Positions 1 through 7,003 are shown, numbered from the stretch's first letter. The stretch is 8,339 bases of DNA from an uncultured Planctomycetaceae bacterium (GCA_937967755.1 CALBTA010000122.1:1-8339); one strand, 5' to 3'. A program made the numbers and translations. Notes: a model not told the origin generated them from the sequence alone.

Positions 1-1
1 G

Positions 2-1237
2 CTGGAAGGATATCAACACCTTGCTGGCAGTTCGGATGAACGGGTCCTGAAGTTGCGAACTGTCGCAGCGCTGATCAAATTGCTGCACGCCCCGTTCCGC
101 AACGGCCTGCCCGATTGGCCGCAGCGCATCGAACGAACGCTACAGCGGGCCGAGCAGTTGGCTGCGGATGTAGGGATCGCTTCTTTCGCCGGCGTAGCGC
201 AGTGTCAACCGGCGAAGGAAGTCTCTGACCCCAGCGGTGCAGCGGCGGATTCGTCGATGCCCTTCCTAGCGGAGGCCCTGAACCCAACCGCGGCGTGCCG
301 CGTGCTGCGCGACGCCGTCAACGACATGTCGCTGGGTGTCGGCAGCATCGGGCAACTGAATTCGATTCGGGTCCTCAGGCACAAACCGGGCCGCCGGTGT
401 TTGATCGAATATTCCTGGCAATTGGGCGAGGCGAGTCAGCAATCGCAGGCTTGTCTGGGAAAGGTGAGGGCCAAGGGCCTGGACCGAACCACGCCGGCGC
501 TGCACGAGCAGCTTCGGCAGAGCGGTCTGGATGAGCGCGGCGAGGTTGTCGTTCCTCAGCCATTGAGGTGCGTACCCCAGTGGCGGATGTGGTTGCAGCG
601 AAAGGTCACCGCGAATCCACTCGACGAAACACAGTTGGCCGAGCGCGGCGCGGCACTGGGCCGGCGCATCGTCAATGCAATTGACGCCGTTCACCGGGCA
701 AAAGTTGATTCCGAAAAGTGGCACACTATCGACGATGAATTGCGAGTTCTTAGTACACGGCTACAGAAACTATCAAGCAACCGCCCCGCCTTGTCGAGCC
801 AGATTGAGAATATATTAGAAGGCTGTCAGCAACTGGCCGGTTCACGCTCACCTTCGACGACGTGCGGAATTCATCGCGACTTTTACCAAGATCATGTCCT
901 GCTTCATGGTGCTCAAACCGTGCTGGTCGATTTTGACCTCTACTGCATGGGCGATCCCGCGCTTGATATCGGCAATTTCATCGGCCACCTGCAAGAACTA
1001 AGCCTGCGCACTTTCGGAACCACGACCCATTACGCTGAAGTAGCCGCCGCGATGCTTGAGCATTTTGCCGAACTGCGGGGCGAAGCTGCGCGTCACAACG
1101 CGGAAATCTATACCTCGCTCACGTTGGCGCGGCATCTGGAAATCAGCCAGCGATTTGCCGACCGCGCCAGCATCCTGCCGGCGCTGCTGGAAGTTTGTTC
1201 CGATCGCCTCGGGTGCGCCAGCCGTTCACTGGGGTAG
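2..1237 (+). CDS. APH-type phosphotransferase, 5' partial, probably two kinase domains
   Basis: A small-molecule kinase of the aminoglycoside phosphotransferase / choline kinase-like fold, expected to phosphorylate a cytoplasmic substrate with ATP; which substrate cannot be told. The frame is open to the left edge (411 residues visible), so the TTG at 53 is probably internal. The first ~50 visible residues (EGYQHLAG, then a helix with FRNGLPDWPQRI) resemble the C-terminal end of one APH domain. A second domain follows: N-lobe beta strands (SIRVLRHKPGRRCLIEYSW), the catalytic loop HRDFYQDHVLL (His at 872, Asp at 878, in the HxDxxxxH pattern), then the metal-binding VDFDLYCMGDPALDIGNF (Asp at 929 and 935). 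Both catalytic motifs are intact, so this domain should be active. It ends in TAG, 7 bases before the ATPase gene, suggesting one operon. The kinase call is firm; the two-domain reading is inferred because the first catalytic loop lies outside the window. Confidence 0.8.
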   Translation: MEGYQHLAGSSDERVLKLRTVAALIKLLHAPFRNGLPDWPQRIERTLQRAEQLAADVGIASFAGVAQCQPAKEVSDPSGAAADSSMPFLAEALNPTAACRVLRDAVNDMSLGVGSIGQLNSIRVLRHKPGRRCLIEYSWQLGEASQQSQACLGKVRAKGLDRTTPALHEQLRQSGLDERGEVVVPQPLRCVPQWRMWLQRKVTANPLDETQLAERGAALGRRIVNAIDAVHRAKVDSEKWHTIDDELRVLSTRLQKLSSNRPALSSQIENILEGCQQLAGSRSPSTTCGIHRDFYQDHVLLHGAQTVLVDFDLYCMGDPALDIGNFIGHLQELSLRTFGTTTHYAEVAAAMLEHFAELRGEAARHNAEIYTSLTLARHLEISQRFADRASILPALLEVCSDRLGCASRSLG

Positions 1238-1244
1238 CATCCAG

Positions 1245-1604
1245 ATGACCATCGATCTGCATTGTACGCGCCGCGAGATGCTCGCCAAAATTTCCGCGCA
1301 GAGCGATGCGGAGGGTGTCACGAGTTTCTCAGCGCATGGGCCAGTGCCTGGTGAGTTGTTTGAGATGGTAGCAGGCGCAATGCGCGAGCGCTTCGCCGCA
1401 CTCGCGCCAGAGGTCATCCTGCACGACCTCCTGCGGCCGTTGCAAAAGGCGATCGGCAACGCCCACAAGCGGGGCAACCGTCAGCAGCCCGAGAAGCAAA
1501 TTGCCATCGAGGTAGTTGCGACGGAACAGGGCGTTGTCATCGCGGTAAGCGATGAAGGCGACGGCTTTGACGTGCAGGACGCCTGCAAGTTGTTCCGCGA
1601 ATGA
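1245..1604 (+). CDS. GHKL/RsbW-type ATPase domain protein, truncated by tandem TGA
   Basis: A 119-residue product resembling the histidine-kinase-like ATPase of anti-sigma factors and serine kinases (HATPase_c_2, RsbW type), which bind ATP and phosphorylate or sequester a partner regulator. The N box is visible as LRPLQKAIGNAHKRGN and the G1 box as VSDEGDGFD. The start is the ATG at 1245, seven bases after the preceding kinase gene's TAG, with a weak GGGG 10 bases upstream. The frame could be opened further upstream, but only within the kinase gene. Translation stops at TGA 1602-1604, followed at once by a second in-frame TGA (1605-1607). The ATP lid and G2 box lie just beyond these stops in the same frame, so this product lacks half of its nucleotide pocket and is probably inactive if made as written. 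Assembly error or a recent nonsense change are both possible. The family call rests on motifs only. Confidence 0.65.
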   Translation: MTIDLHCTRREMLAKISAQSDAEGVTSFSAHGPVPGELFEMVAGAMRERFAALAPEVILHDLLRPLQKAIGNAHKRGNRQQPEKQIAIEVVATEQGVVIAVSDEGDGFDVQDACKLFRE

Positions 1605-1607
1605 TGA

Positions 1608-1718
1608 AAGTACTTCCAGTCTCACGGTGCCGGGTTCGCGGCATTCGATGCTGCCGATTCGATCGTCAGTTACGAGCGCGGCGGGCGAACCTGTTTGCTA
1701 TGTTTTCAGCCAGGCGCC
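1608..1718 (+). pseudogene. In-frame continuation of the ATPase (ATP lid and G2 box) after tandem TGA
   Basis: Directly after the two TGA codons the same frame reads KYFQSHGAGFAAFDAADS and then VSYERGGRTCLLCFQPG. The HGAGF...AAD pattern is what a GHKL ATPase shows at its G2 box, and the closing hydrophobic strand RTCLLCFQ fits the end of that fold. The stretch has no start of its own apart from a TTG at 1695 inside the last strand. It is therefore read as the severed C-terminal part of the ATPase. No other frame gives a sensible protein here: the frame starting with ATG at 1601 gives an Arg/Cys-rich product with no family resemblance. The end coordinate is approximate, because the frame continues open into the next gene. 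Confidence 0.6.
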
Positions 1719-1751
1719 AGTCGTTCACAAACGCGCGACGCGATCACCAAC

Positions 1752-2720
1752 ATGGCAGCCGACGAATTGTTCATGTCCAAGGTGTTAATCGGTGCGCTGC
1801 CGACTTTCACGAAGCGCAACTCGAAGTTGGTAAGCTGTCAGATCTTCCGCCGCGCCGCGACGGGTGTCTCCCATCCCGAATTGCGCTACGTCTTGAAGTA
1901 CCGCAAAGCGGAAAGCCCCAAACTGAATACACTCGTTTTGACCGGGCGGTTGATGCTCGAGGCCCAAACTCGCGCTGAACTGGCCATGGTCAAGACGCTC
2001 CGGGAAGGACCATTCAGCGAAACCAAGAAGGACGCTGACAGCTTGTGTGTCGCAAAACCGATTCGGCTGACCAGCGTGCCGCGGTTGTTACTGCAAGAGA
2101 TCGATGTGGCCGCCGACTTGCGTGACTTCTCACTCGCCATTCTGGACAAGTCACAAATGGTCAATGCGGGCAAGGCTATCGGGCGAGGACTGCGGCGACT
2201 GCATGAGTGCGACATCGTCTTTCCCAGCGAGCAATCGCTGGTGGAATTTCAACGATCGTTTATCAAAGGTGCACAATCTGTATTGTCGGCGTTGGAAGAG
2301 CAAAGAACTCAAGCCCCGACAATCGAAGTTCAGCGACGGATAGCAGAACTGCGGAAAGATGTCGAAGTGATGGACGGGTGGCAGCTCGCACCAACCCACG
2401 GCGAGTTGAACTGCCGTTGCATCGTGACCGACGGCCAGCAGTTCTTTCTGCAGGATGTTGCCGGTTGCCGAATGTCCCACCCGTTAACCGATGTGTCGAG
2501 CCTACTCGCCGATTTGATGTTCGTAAGTCCAAACAATGCAACGCTGCGCGAGGCGATTGTGAACGAGTACTTCAGCCGTGGTCAAGCGGGCGGGAACGAA
2601 CAACTTGAACTCTTCATTAAGACCAGTATCATCGCCAAACTTGCATCGTTAGGGACATCGCCAAAGGATAGCTGGATTGAATCGCTAATAATCATTTTCG
2701 ATGGAGTTGAATCTCACTGA
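1752..2720 (+). CDS. APH-like phosphotransferase with degenerate active site
   Basis: A 322-residue protein with the overall plan of an APH-type kinase. Its N-lobe (KLVSCQIFRRA, then LRYVLKYRKA) parallels the N-lobe of the kinase at the left edge (SIRVLRHKPGRRCLIEYSW), so the two are probably paralogues. The catalytic loop is HGELNCRCI (His at 2397): Glu replaces the usual catalytic Asp and Cys replaces the Asn/His metal ligand. The second motif is LQDVAGCRMSHPLTDVSSL, keeping the first Asp (at 2454) but not the DFD form. It may be a pseudokinase or have altered chemistry. The start is uncertain: ATG 1752 is chosen because it lies just after the ATPase fold; ATG 1773 and TTG 1695 are alternatives, and none has a clear ribosome binding site. 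The frame is the same as the ATPase, with no stop between 1608 and 2717, so a fused ancestral protein is possible. Confidence 0.65.
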   Translation: MAADELFMSKVLIGALPTFTKRNSKLVSCQIFRRAATGVSHPELRYVLKYRKAESPKLNTLVLTGRLMLEAQTRAELAMVKTLREGPFSETKKDADSLCVAKPIRLTSVPRLLLQEIDVAADLRDFSLAILDKSQMVNAGKAIGRGLRRLHECDIVFPSEQSLVEFQRSFIKGAQSVLSALEEQRTQAPTIEVQRRIAELRKDVEVMDGWQLAPTHGELNCRCIVTDGQQFFLQDVAGCRMSHPLTDVSSLLADLMFVSPNNATLREAIVNEYFSRGQAGGNEQLELFIKTSIIAKLASLGTSPKDSWIESLIIIFDGVESH

Positions 2721-2798
2721 TGGCAGCGCGTACCCACGGATGAACTGACTGGATAGCTTTTCCCAAATAATCCGTGGGACCGCCCTGCCATCCGTGGG
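2721..2798. repeat. Imperfect inverted repeat plus direct copy of ATCCGTGGG
   Basis: Immediately after the TGA of the degenerate kinase, 2721-2741 and 2770-2790 are complementary at 18 of 21 positions around a 28-base loop. The core CCCACGGAT / ATCCGTGGG is perfect, and a further direct copy of ATCCGTGGG sits at 2790-2798. Its position right behind a stop codon would suit a terminator, but there is no T-tract. It looks more like a dispersed palindromic repeat of the REP type. Copy number elsewhere is unknown. Confidence 0.5.
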
Positions 2799-2866
2799 CC
2801 ATATCCAGATGCGAAGGAACGCCCACATAAAACAGGCGAATCTCGCCGAGAATCCGTGAATTTACG

Positions 2867-2896
2867 TTGTACCAGCGAGACATATGTCGATATACT
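2867..2896 (+). promoter_or_regulatory. Candidate sigma-70-type promoter for the DUF1501 gene
   Basis: TTGTAC (2867-2872) and TATACT (2891-2896) are separated by 18 bases. The -10 matches the consensus at five of six positions; the -35 matches only at TTG. It lies about 40 bases before the DUF1501 ATG and after the repeat-bearing spacer, which suits a new transcription unit. This is a pattern match only. Confidence 0.35.
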
Positions 2897-2921
2897 GATG
2901 CGTTGATCGGTTGTGCCTTCC

Positions 2922-2926
2922 AGGAG
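2922..2926 (+). promoter_or_regulatory. Ribosome binding site that sets the DUF1501 start
   Basis: AGGAG lies 7 bases before ATG 2934. It rules out GTG 2913, which lies upstream of it, and makes ATG 2928 unlikely because only one base would separate it from the site. It is one of the clearer ribosome binding sites in the window. Confidence 0.7.
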
Positions 2927-2933
2927 AATGCGG

Positions 2934-4277
2934 ATGCTCAATTTGGCGAGCCAACAGGCGACGCGGTTGTGCGATGGGGTGTCGCGGCGCGATGTGCTAC
3001 GCATCGGAAGCCTGGCGCTGGGCGGGTTAACGCTGCCGCAATTGCTGCGGGCCGAAGAGGCTTCGGGCATTCGCAACAGCCGCAAGGCGGTCATCATGAT
3101 TTACATGGTGGGCGCGCCGCCGCATCAGGATATATACGATTTGAAGCTGGATGCACCGGCTGAAATCCGCGGCGAATGTACGCCGATTAAGACCGCGGTC
3201 GAAGGCATCGAAATTTCACACCTGATGCCGGGCATCGCGCGGATCATGGACAAGTGTGTTCCGCTCCGGTCGGTCTACGGTTCGCCCAGCGGTGCGCACG
3301 ATTCGTTCATTTGTTACACCGGCCGCCCGAAGAAAAATGAACCTCGCGGCGGTTGGCCGTCGCTGGGTTCGATTGTGTCGAAGGTCCAAGGCGAGCGCGT
3401 CGCCGGAGTGCCGCCGTTCATTGGCTTGGCGCCCGACGCCGGCCACCCGCCCTATGGTTCACCCGGTTTGCCGGGCTTCCTGGGTGTGGCCAACGCGGCG
3501 TTTCGTCCTAACGGACCGGCAGGCGGCAACATGACGCTCGGCGGCATTTCTTCGCAGCGGTTAGGCGACCGCAGTTCGCTGCTGGAGAACTTTGATCAGC
3601 TTCGCCGTGATGTCGAAAAATCGCGCGTCTACGAAGGACAGGACGCCATCAACCAACAAGCGCTCGGCATCTTAACTTCCAGCAAGTTGGCGGCGGCCTT
3701 AGATATCTCGAAAGAGCCGCAGGCCGTGCGCGATCGCTACGGCAAAGGGAACCCGGCCAAGTACGGCGACGGTGCCCCGCGGAACCTGGAACATTTTCTG
3801 ATGGCTCGCCGATTGGTCGAGGCGGGCGCCCGAGTGGTGACGCTCAACTTCGGCCGCTGGGATTTTCACGCCAACAACTTTACGGAACTGCGCGACACGC
3901 ACTTGCCGTGGTTCGACCAAGGGCTTTCGGCGCTAATCGAAGACCTTCACGAGCGCGGCATGGCTGAAGATGTTTCGGTCGTGGCTTGGGGCGAATTCGG
4001 CCGCACACCGCGCATCAATGACAAAGCAGGCCGCGATCACTGGCCGCAAGTCGGCGGCGGACTGCTGGCCGGCGGCGGCATGCGAACGGGCCAGGTCATC
4101 GGAGCGACCGACCGCTTGGGTGCGGAAATCGCCGACCGCCCAGTCCATTTCGGCGAAGTTCACGCCACGCTCTATCACCTGATGGGGATCGATCCGCACA
4201 AGGTGACCGTCCCAGACATGTCGGGCCGGCCAAGAGACTTGGTCGACGACCACCAACCGATGCGGGAACTGATATAG
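2934..4277 (+). CDS. DUF1501 family Tat-exported protein
   Basis: A 447-residue member of the DUF1501 family, which belongs to the alkaline phosphatase/sulfatase-like superfamily and is strongly expanded in planctomycetes. Its enzymatic reaction has not been established to my knowledge. A twin-arginine signal is visible at residues 17-23 (SRRDVLR), followed by the hydrophobic stretch IGSLALGGLTLPQLL and a likely cleavage near RAEEA, so the folded protein should be exported. Family hallmarks are present in order: VRDRYG near residue 265, WDFH (309-312), the helix with LPWFDQGLSALI, VVAWGEFGRTP (350-359), GRDHWP (366-371), and a C-terminal HATLYHLMGID. The start at 2934 follows from AGGAG 7 bases upstream. 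Members often sit beside a DUF1549/DUF1553 cytochrome-like partner, but here the next gene is an exported propeller protein. It ends in TAG. The family is certain, the function unknown. Confidence 0.93.
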   Translation: MLNLASQQATRLCDGVSRRDVLRIGSLALGGLTLPQLLRAEEASGIRNSRKAVIMIYMVGAPPHQDIYDLKLDAPAEIRGECTPIKTAVEGIEISHLMPGIARIMDKCVPLRSVYGSPSGAHDSFICYTGRPKKNEPRGGWPSLGSIVSKVQGERVAGVPPFIGLAPDAGHPPYGSPGLPGFLGVANAAFRPNGPAGGNMTLGGISSQRLGDRSSLLENFDQLRRDVEKSRVYEGQDAINQQALGILTSSKLAAALDISKEPQAVRDRYGKGNPAKYGDGAPRNLEHFLMARRLVEAGARVVTLNFGRWDFHANNFTELRDTHLPWFDQGLSALIEDLHERGMAEDVSVVAWGEFGRTPRINDKAGRDHWPQVGGGLLAGGGMRTGQVIGATDRLGAEIADRPVHFGEVHATLYHLMGIDPHKVTVPDMSGRPRDLVDDHQPMRELI

Positions 4278-4291
4278 TAAGGCGAGCCAAT

Positions 4292-4388
4292 GTAGGACGG
4301 GTTTGTAACCCATTCACGAATTGCCTTTCTTCATTCAATCTGCTCAACGGCATCAAGCTGTACGGGACGGGTTACAAACCCGTCCTAC
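4292..4388. repeat. 97-bp inverted-repeat element with perfect 20-bp arms
   Basis: 4292-4311 (GTAGGACGGGTTTGTAACCC) is the exact reverse complement of 4369-4388, with 57 bases between. Each arm also holds a smaller hairpin: GGGTT-TGT-AACCC on the left, and on the right a nine-pair stem, GGACGGGTT-ACA-AACCCGTCC (4365-4385). The element starts 14 bases after the DUF1501 stop and ends 4 bases before the lactonase ribosome binding site, so it makes up nearly the whole intergenic region. It resembles palindromic REP/MITE-like intergenic repeats. It could slow or stop transcription between the two genes or protect an mRNA end, but there is no T-tract for classical termination. Confidence 0.75.
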
Positions 4389-4404
4389 TATCAAGGAGAT
4401 CGCT

Positions 4405-5556
4405 ATGCTCTATCGTTCGCTCGTCCTTTGTTTTTTGGGATTGTTCTTGACCACCATCAGCCATGCCGCCGATCAACTCACCGCTTACATCGGCACGTAC
4501 ACCCGCGGCAACAGCGAAAGTGAAGGCATCTACCGCCTGGAACTTACGATCGACGGTGATCAACTTAAGTCGAGCGACCTGAAACTGGCGGGTAAGTCGA
4601 GCAACCCTTCGTTCTTGGCGCTGCACGCCGACGGCAAGCACCTGTACGCGGTGGGTGAATACGGAGAGTTTGAAGGCAAACAGTCGGGCGGTGTGCATGC
4701 GTTCAAGATCGATGATGACGGGATGCTCACGCTGATCAACAAGCAACCCTCGCACGGGGCGGGGCCGTGCCATTTGGTTGTCGACAAATCGGGCGGGCAT
4801 GTGTTGGTTGCGAACTACGGCGGCGGCAGTGTGGCGTCGCTGCCGATTAAGGAAGACGGCGGCCTTGGCCCGGCGAGCAGTACGGTTCAGCACGAAGGTT
4901 CCAGCGTGAACCCCCGACGGCAAAAAGGGCCGCACGCCCATTCGATCAACGTTTCGCCCGATAACCGTTTCGCCTTCGCGGCCGATTTGGGTTTAGACAA
5001 AGTGCTGATTTACAAGTTCGATGCGAAGACCGGGAAGCTAACCGCAGGTGACTCGCCCTTTGCCAAAGTCGAAGCGGGCGGAGGGCCGCGGCACTTTGCG
5101 TTCCACCCCAGCGGCAAGTTCGCCTACGTCATTAACGAGTTGACGCTGACGATGACCGCTTTTTCGTACGACACGGAATCAGGCAAACTGAGCGACGTGC
5201 AAACCATCTCGACCATTCCCGAGGACATTACCGACCGCCAAGGATTTTCCACGGCAGAAGTGCAGGCCCACCCCAGCGGCAAGTTCCTTTACGGATCGAA
5301 CCGCGGGCATGACACCATCGCGGTTTTCACTGTGGATGAGAAAACCGGCAAGCTGAAACGGATCGCCAACGAGCCGATTCGCGGCAAGACTCCGCGCAAC
5401 TTTGGCGTCGATCCGACCGGCAACTACCTGCTCGCCCTCGGGCAAAACAGCAACACGATTACGGTCTTCCGCATCGATCAACAGACCGGCAAACTGTCGG
5501 CCATCGGCGAGCCGATCAAGGCACCCGTACCGGTGTGCGTGAAGTTTGTCGAGTAG
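4405..5556 (+). CDS. Secreted lactonase-family seven-bladed beta-propeller (YbhE/COG2706 type)
   Basis: A 383-residue protein of the lactonase family (6-phosphogluconolactonase YbhE / carboxy-cis,cis-muconate cyclase fold). A Sec signal peptide is visible (MLYRSL, then LVLCFLGLFLTTISHA, cleavage before ADQ), so this copy is exported and is unlikely to act on cytoplasmic 6-phosphogluconolactone; an extracytoplasmic sugar-lactone hydrolase is the reasonable guess. Family motifs: AYIGTYTRG near residue 27, NPSFLALHADGKHLYAVGE, GAGPCHLVVD, VLVANYGGGSV, GPHAHSINVSPDNRFAFAADLG, GGPRHFAFHPSGKFAYVINE. The blade signature D-x-x-(T/S)-G-K-L occurs at about residues 206, 256, 311 and 358, and HPSGKF occurs twice. 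The start is set by AAGGAG at 4393-4398, six bases before ATG 4405; the frame is open back to TTG 4321, but that would destroy the signal peptide and run through the inverted repeat. It ends in TAG. Confidence 0.9.
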   Translation: MLYRSLVLCFLGLFLTTISHAADQLTAYIGTYTRGNSESEGIYRLELTIDGDQLKSSDLKLAGKSSNPSFLALHADGKHLYAVGEYGEFEGKQSGGVHAFKIDDDGMLTLINKQPSHGAGPCHLVVDKSGGHVLVANYGGGSVASLPIKEDGGLGPASSTVQHEGSSVNPRRQKGPHAHSINVSPDNRFAFAADLGLDKVLIYKFDAKTGKLTAGDSPFAKVEAGGGPRHFAFHPSGKFAYVINELTLTMTAFSYDTESGKLSDVQTISTIPEDITDRQGFSTAEVQAHPSGKFLYGSNRGHDTIAVFTVDEKTGKLKRIANEPIRGKTPRNFGVDPTGNYLLALGQNSNTITVFRIDQQTGKLSAIGEPIKAPVPVCVKFVE

Positions 5557-5700
5557 CCGGTCTTACGCTGCCGCTTTCCTGAAGAACAGCCAGGGCTACA
5601 CGGGGTCTAGAGGTTCGGGCGCGACCTTGCTCAGTCTTAACACGCACGTTACGATCCCAGCAAAGTTGCCCGCCGCCGCTAGTGAAACGCCCGCATCCCA

Positions 5701-6999
5701 ATGCCCAAACCTGTCCGATTCAACCCCAGCGAGTACCGCGAACTCAGCTCCGCCGAACAGGACTTGCTGCACGACGGATACGAGCAGGCGATTGAAGCGC
5801 TCAAGCGGAACATCACTCCGCGTGGATTTTCCGCGTGCTCACTGGAAGACAACCAGGTCTATGGGACGGACGCCAACTATCGCAGCGTGTGGGCGCGGGA
5901 CGGGGCGAAGACGGTCATCTGGACGCTAGACTTGGACGACCCGGAGATTCGCGCTTGCCAGGCGCAAACGCTGCGGACGATTCTCGATCATCAAGCACCG
6001 GCTGGGCAATTGCCGGCTCATGTATTGATCGATACCAACCGGGCTGAATACGGCGGCGTCGGCGGAATCACATCGATCGACGGCGCGCTGTGGATCATCA
6101 TCGCCACCTGGCGGTACTGCCACCAAACGGGCGATTGGTCGATCATTGATGAACACGCCGCCGGTTTGCAGCGGGCGATGGACTGGCTGGGTGCGCTCGA
6201 TGCCAACAACTGCGGCATGCTGGAGATTCCCGAAGCCGGCGACTGGACCGATCTGTTCGCCCGCAGTTACCACGTGCTGTACGACGAGGTGCTGTGGCAT
6301 CGGGCGTTGATTTGCCACAGCCATATACTGCGTCACCTCGGGCAGACCGATCGGGCGGACGACTACGTCGAGTGGGCCAAGCATGTTGGACGCGTGGTGC
6401 TGCGAAGCTTCTGGCCTTCCACCGCGCCGGACGAATCGCGGGCCGGCCCTAGCTTCGCCGAGGTGCAGTACGAATTGGGCGACGCCAGGTATCTGGTCGC
6501 GCAGGTCTCGCCGTTCGGATACAGTTGGCGATGCGACGTGTACGGCAACATCCTGGCATTCTTGACGAATTTGCTCGACAAGGATCGGGCGATGATGACA
6601 TTCCGTTTCCTATGGGGCGTGGGGGCGAACGATCCTGGGCCAGTGAAGAATTGTTACCCACCCGTTCACGCCGGCGACCCGGAGTGGCGCGATTACTTCA
6701 CGGTGAACTTGTTGAACCTGCCGAACCACTATCACAACGGCGGCATTTGGCCGTTCATTGGCGGGCTGTGGGTGCGGTACGTTCACAAGCTGGGCATGCC
6801 CGATATCGCCCGCCGCGAACTGGTCGGCCTGGCCCGCTTGTGCAAAGAGGGCGTGGCGTTCCCGTGGGAGTTCAACGAATGGCACCACGGCGTCACCGGC
6901 CGGCCGATGGGCAAAGCCTATCAAGCCTGGAGCATCGCCAGCTTCATCAAGGCCTGCCACGATCTGCATTTGGACCCGGAGTCGATGGAGCACTTATAG
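5701..6999 (+). CDS. GH100 / amylo-alpha-1,6-glucosidase-type (alpha/alpha)6-barrel glycoside hydrolase
   Basis: A 432-residue cytoplasmic glycoside hydrolase (no signal peptide). It shows the plan shared by alkaline/neutral invertases (GH100) and the debranching-enzyme glucosidase domain: SVWARDGAKTVIWTL (residues 62-75), SIDGALWIIIATWRYCHQTGDW (125-146), the GDWTD segment (180-184), NLLNLPNHYHNGGIWPFIGG (336-355) and FPWEFNEWHHG (387-397) followed by GRPMGKAYQAW. Asp181 or Asp184 as acid and Glu390 or Glu393 as base are candidates by position, not proven. It converges on a disaccharide-phosphate synthase/phosphatase pair, so hydrolysis of sucrose, mannosylfructose or a related glucoside is the likely role; glycogen debranching is the usual automatic label. 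ATG 5701 is the only possible start, since an in-frame TGA lies at 5683. No ribosome binding site is visible; a weak TTGCTC-17-TACGAT (5627-5655) might be its promoter in the 144-base spacer, in which I see nothing else. Confidence 0.75.
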   Translation: MPKPVRFNPSEYRELSSAEQDLLHDGYEQAIEALKRNITPRGFSACSLEDNQVYGTDANYRSVWARDGAKTVIWTLDLDDPEIRACQAQTLRTILDHQAPAGQLPAHVLIDTNRAEYGGVGGITSIDGALWIIIATWRYCHQTGDWSIIDEHAAGLQRAMDWLGALDANNCGMLEIPEAGDWTDLFARSYHVLYDEVLWHRALICHSHILRHLGQTDRADDYVEWAKHVGRVVLRSFWPSTAPDESRAGPSFAEVQYELGDARYLVAQVSPFGYSWRCDVYGNILAFLTNLLDKDRAMMTFRFLWGVGANDPGPVKNCYPPVHAGDPEWRDYFTVNLLNLPNHYHNGGIWPFIGGLWVRYVHKLGMPDIARRELVGLARLCKEGVAFPWEFNEWHHGVTGRPMGKAYQAWSIASFIKACHDLHLDPESMEHL

Positions 7000-7003
7000 A
7001 CGC

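Noticed and set aside
1602..1607. TGA reassigned to an amino acid, or selenocysteine
   Set aside because: The other visible genes end in TAG, which leaves the idea open, but the kinase gene ends naturally at TGA 2718, Trp is encoded by TGG throughout, no tRNA is visible, and two adjacent selenocysteines without a visible SECIS are implausible.
1601..1978. ORF beginning ATGATG at 1601, overlapping the ATPase TGA (ATGA start-stop overlap)
   Set aside because: The overlap looks like translational coupling, but the product is Arg/Cys-rich and unlike any family, while the other frame shows the ATPase G2 box and kinase N-lobe.
2692..2883. 63-residue - strand ORF across the kinase end and spacer
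   Set aside because: It reads smoothly but overlaps the palindromic repeat and the promoter region, has no ribosome binding site, and is best explained by the repeat.
4321..4404. N-terminal extension of the lactonase from TTG 4321
   Set aside because: It would pass through the inverted repeat and bury the signal peptide; ATG 4405 has a good AAGGAG.
4372..4941. 189-residue - strand ORF opposite the lactonase
   Set aside because: Shadow of a strongly supported gene; no recognisable domain.
5557..5700. Possible small gene or RNA in the spacer before the hydrolase
   Set aside because: No ORF with a ribosome binding site and no convincing hairpin; only a weak promoter-like pair.
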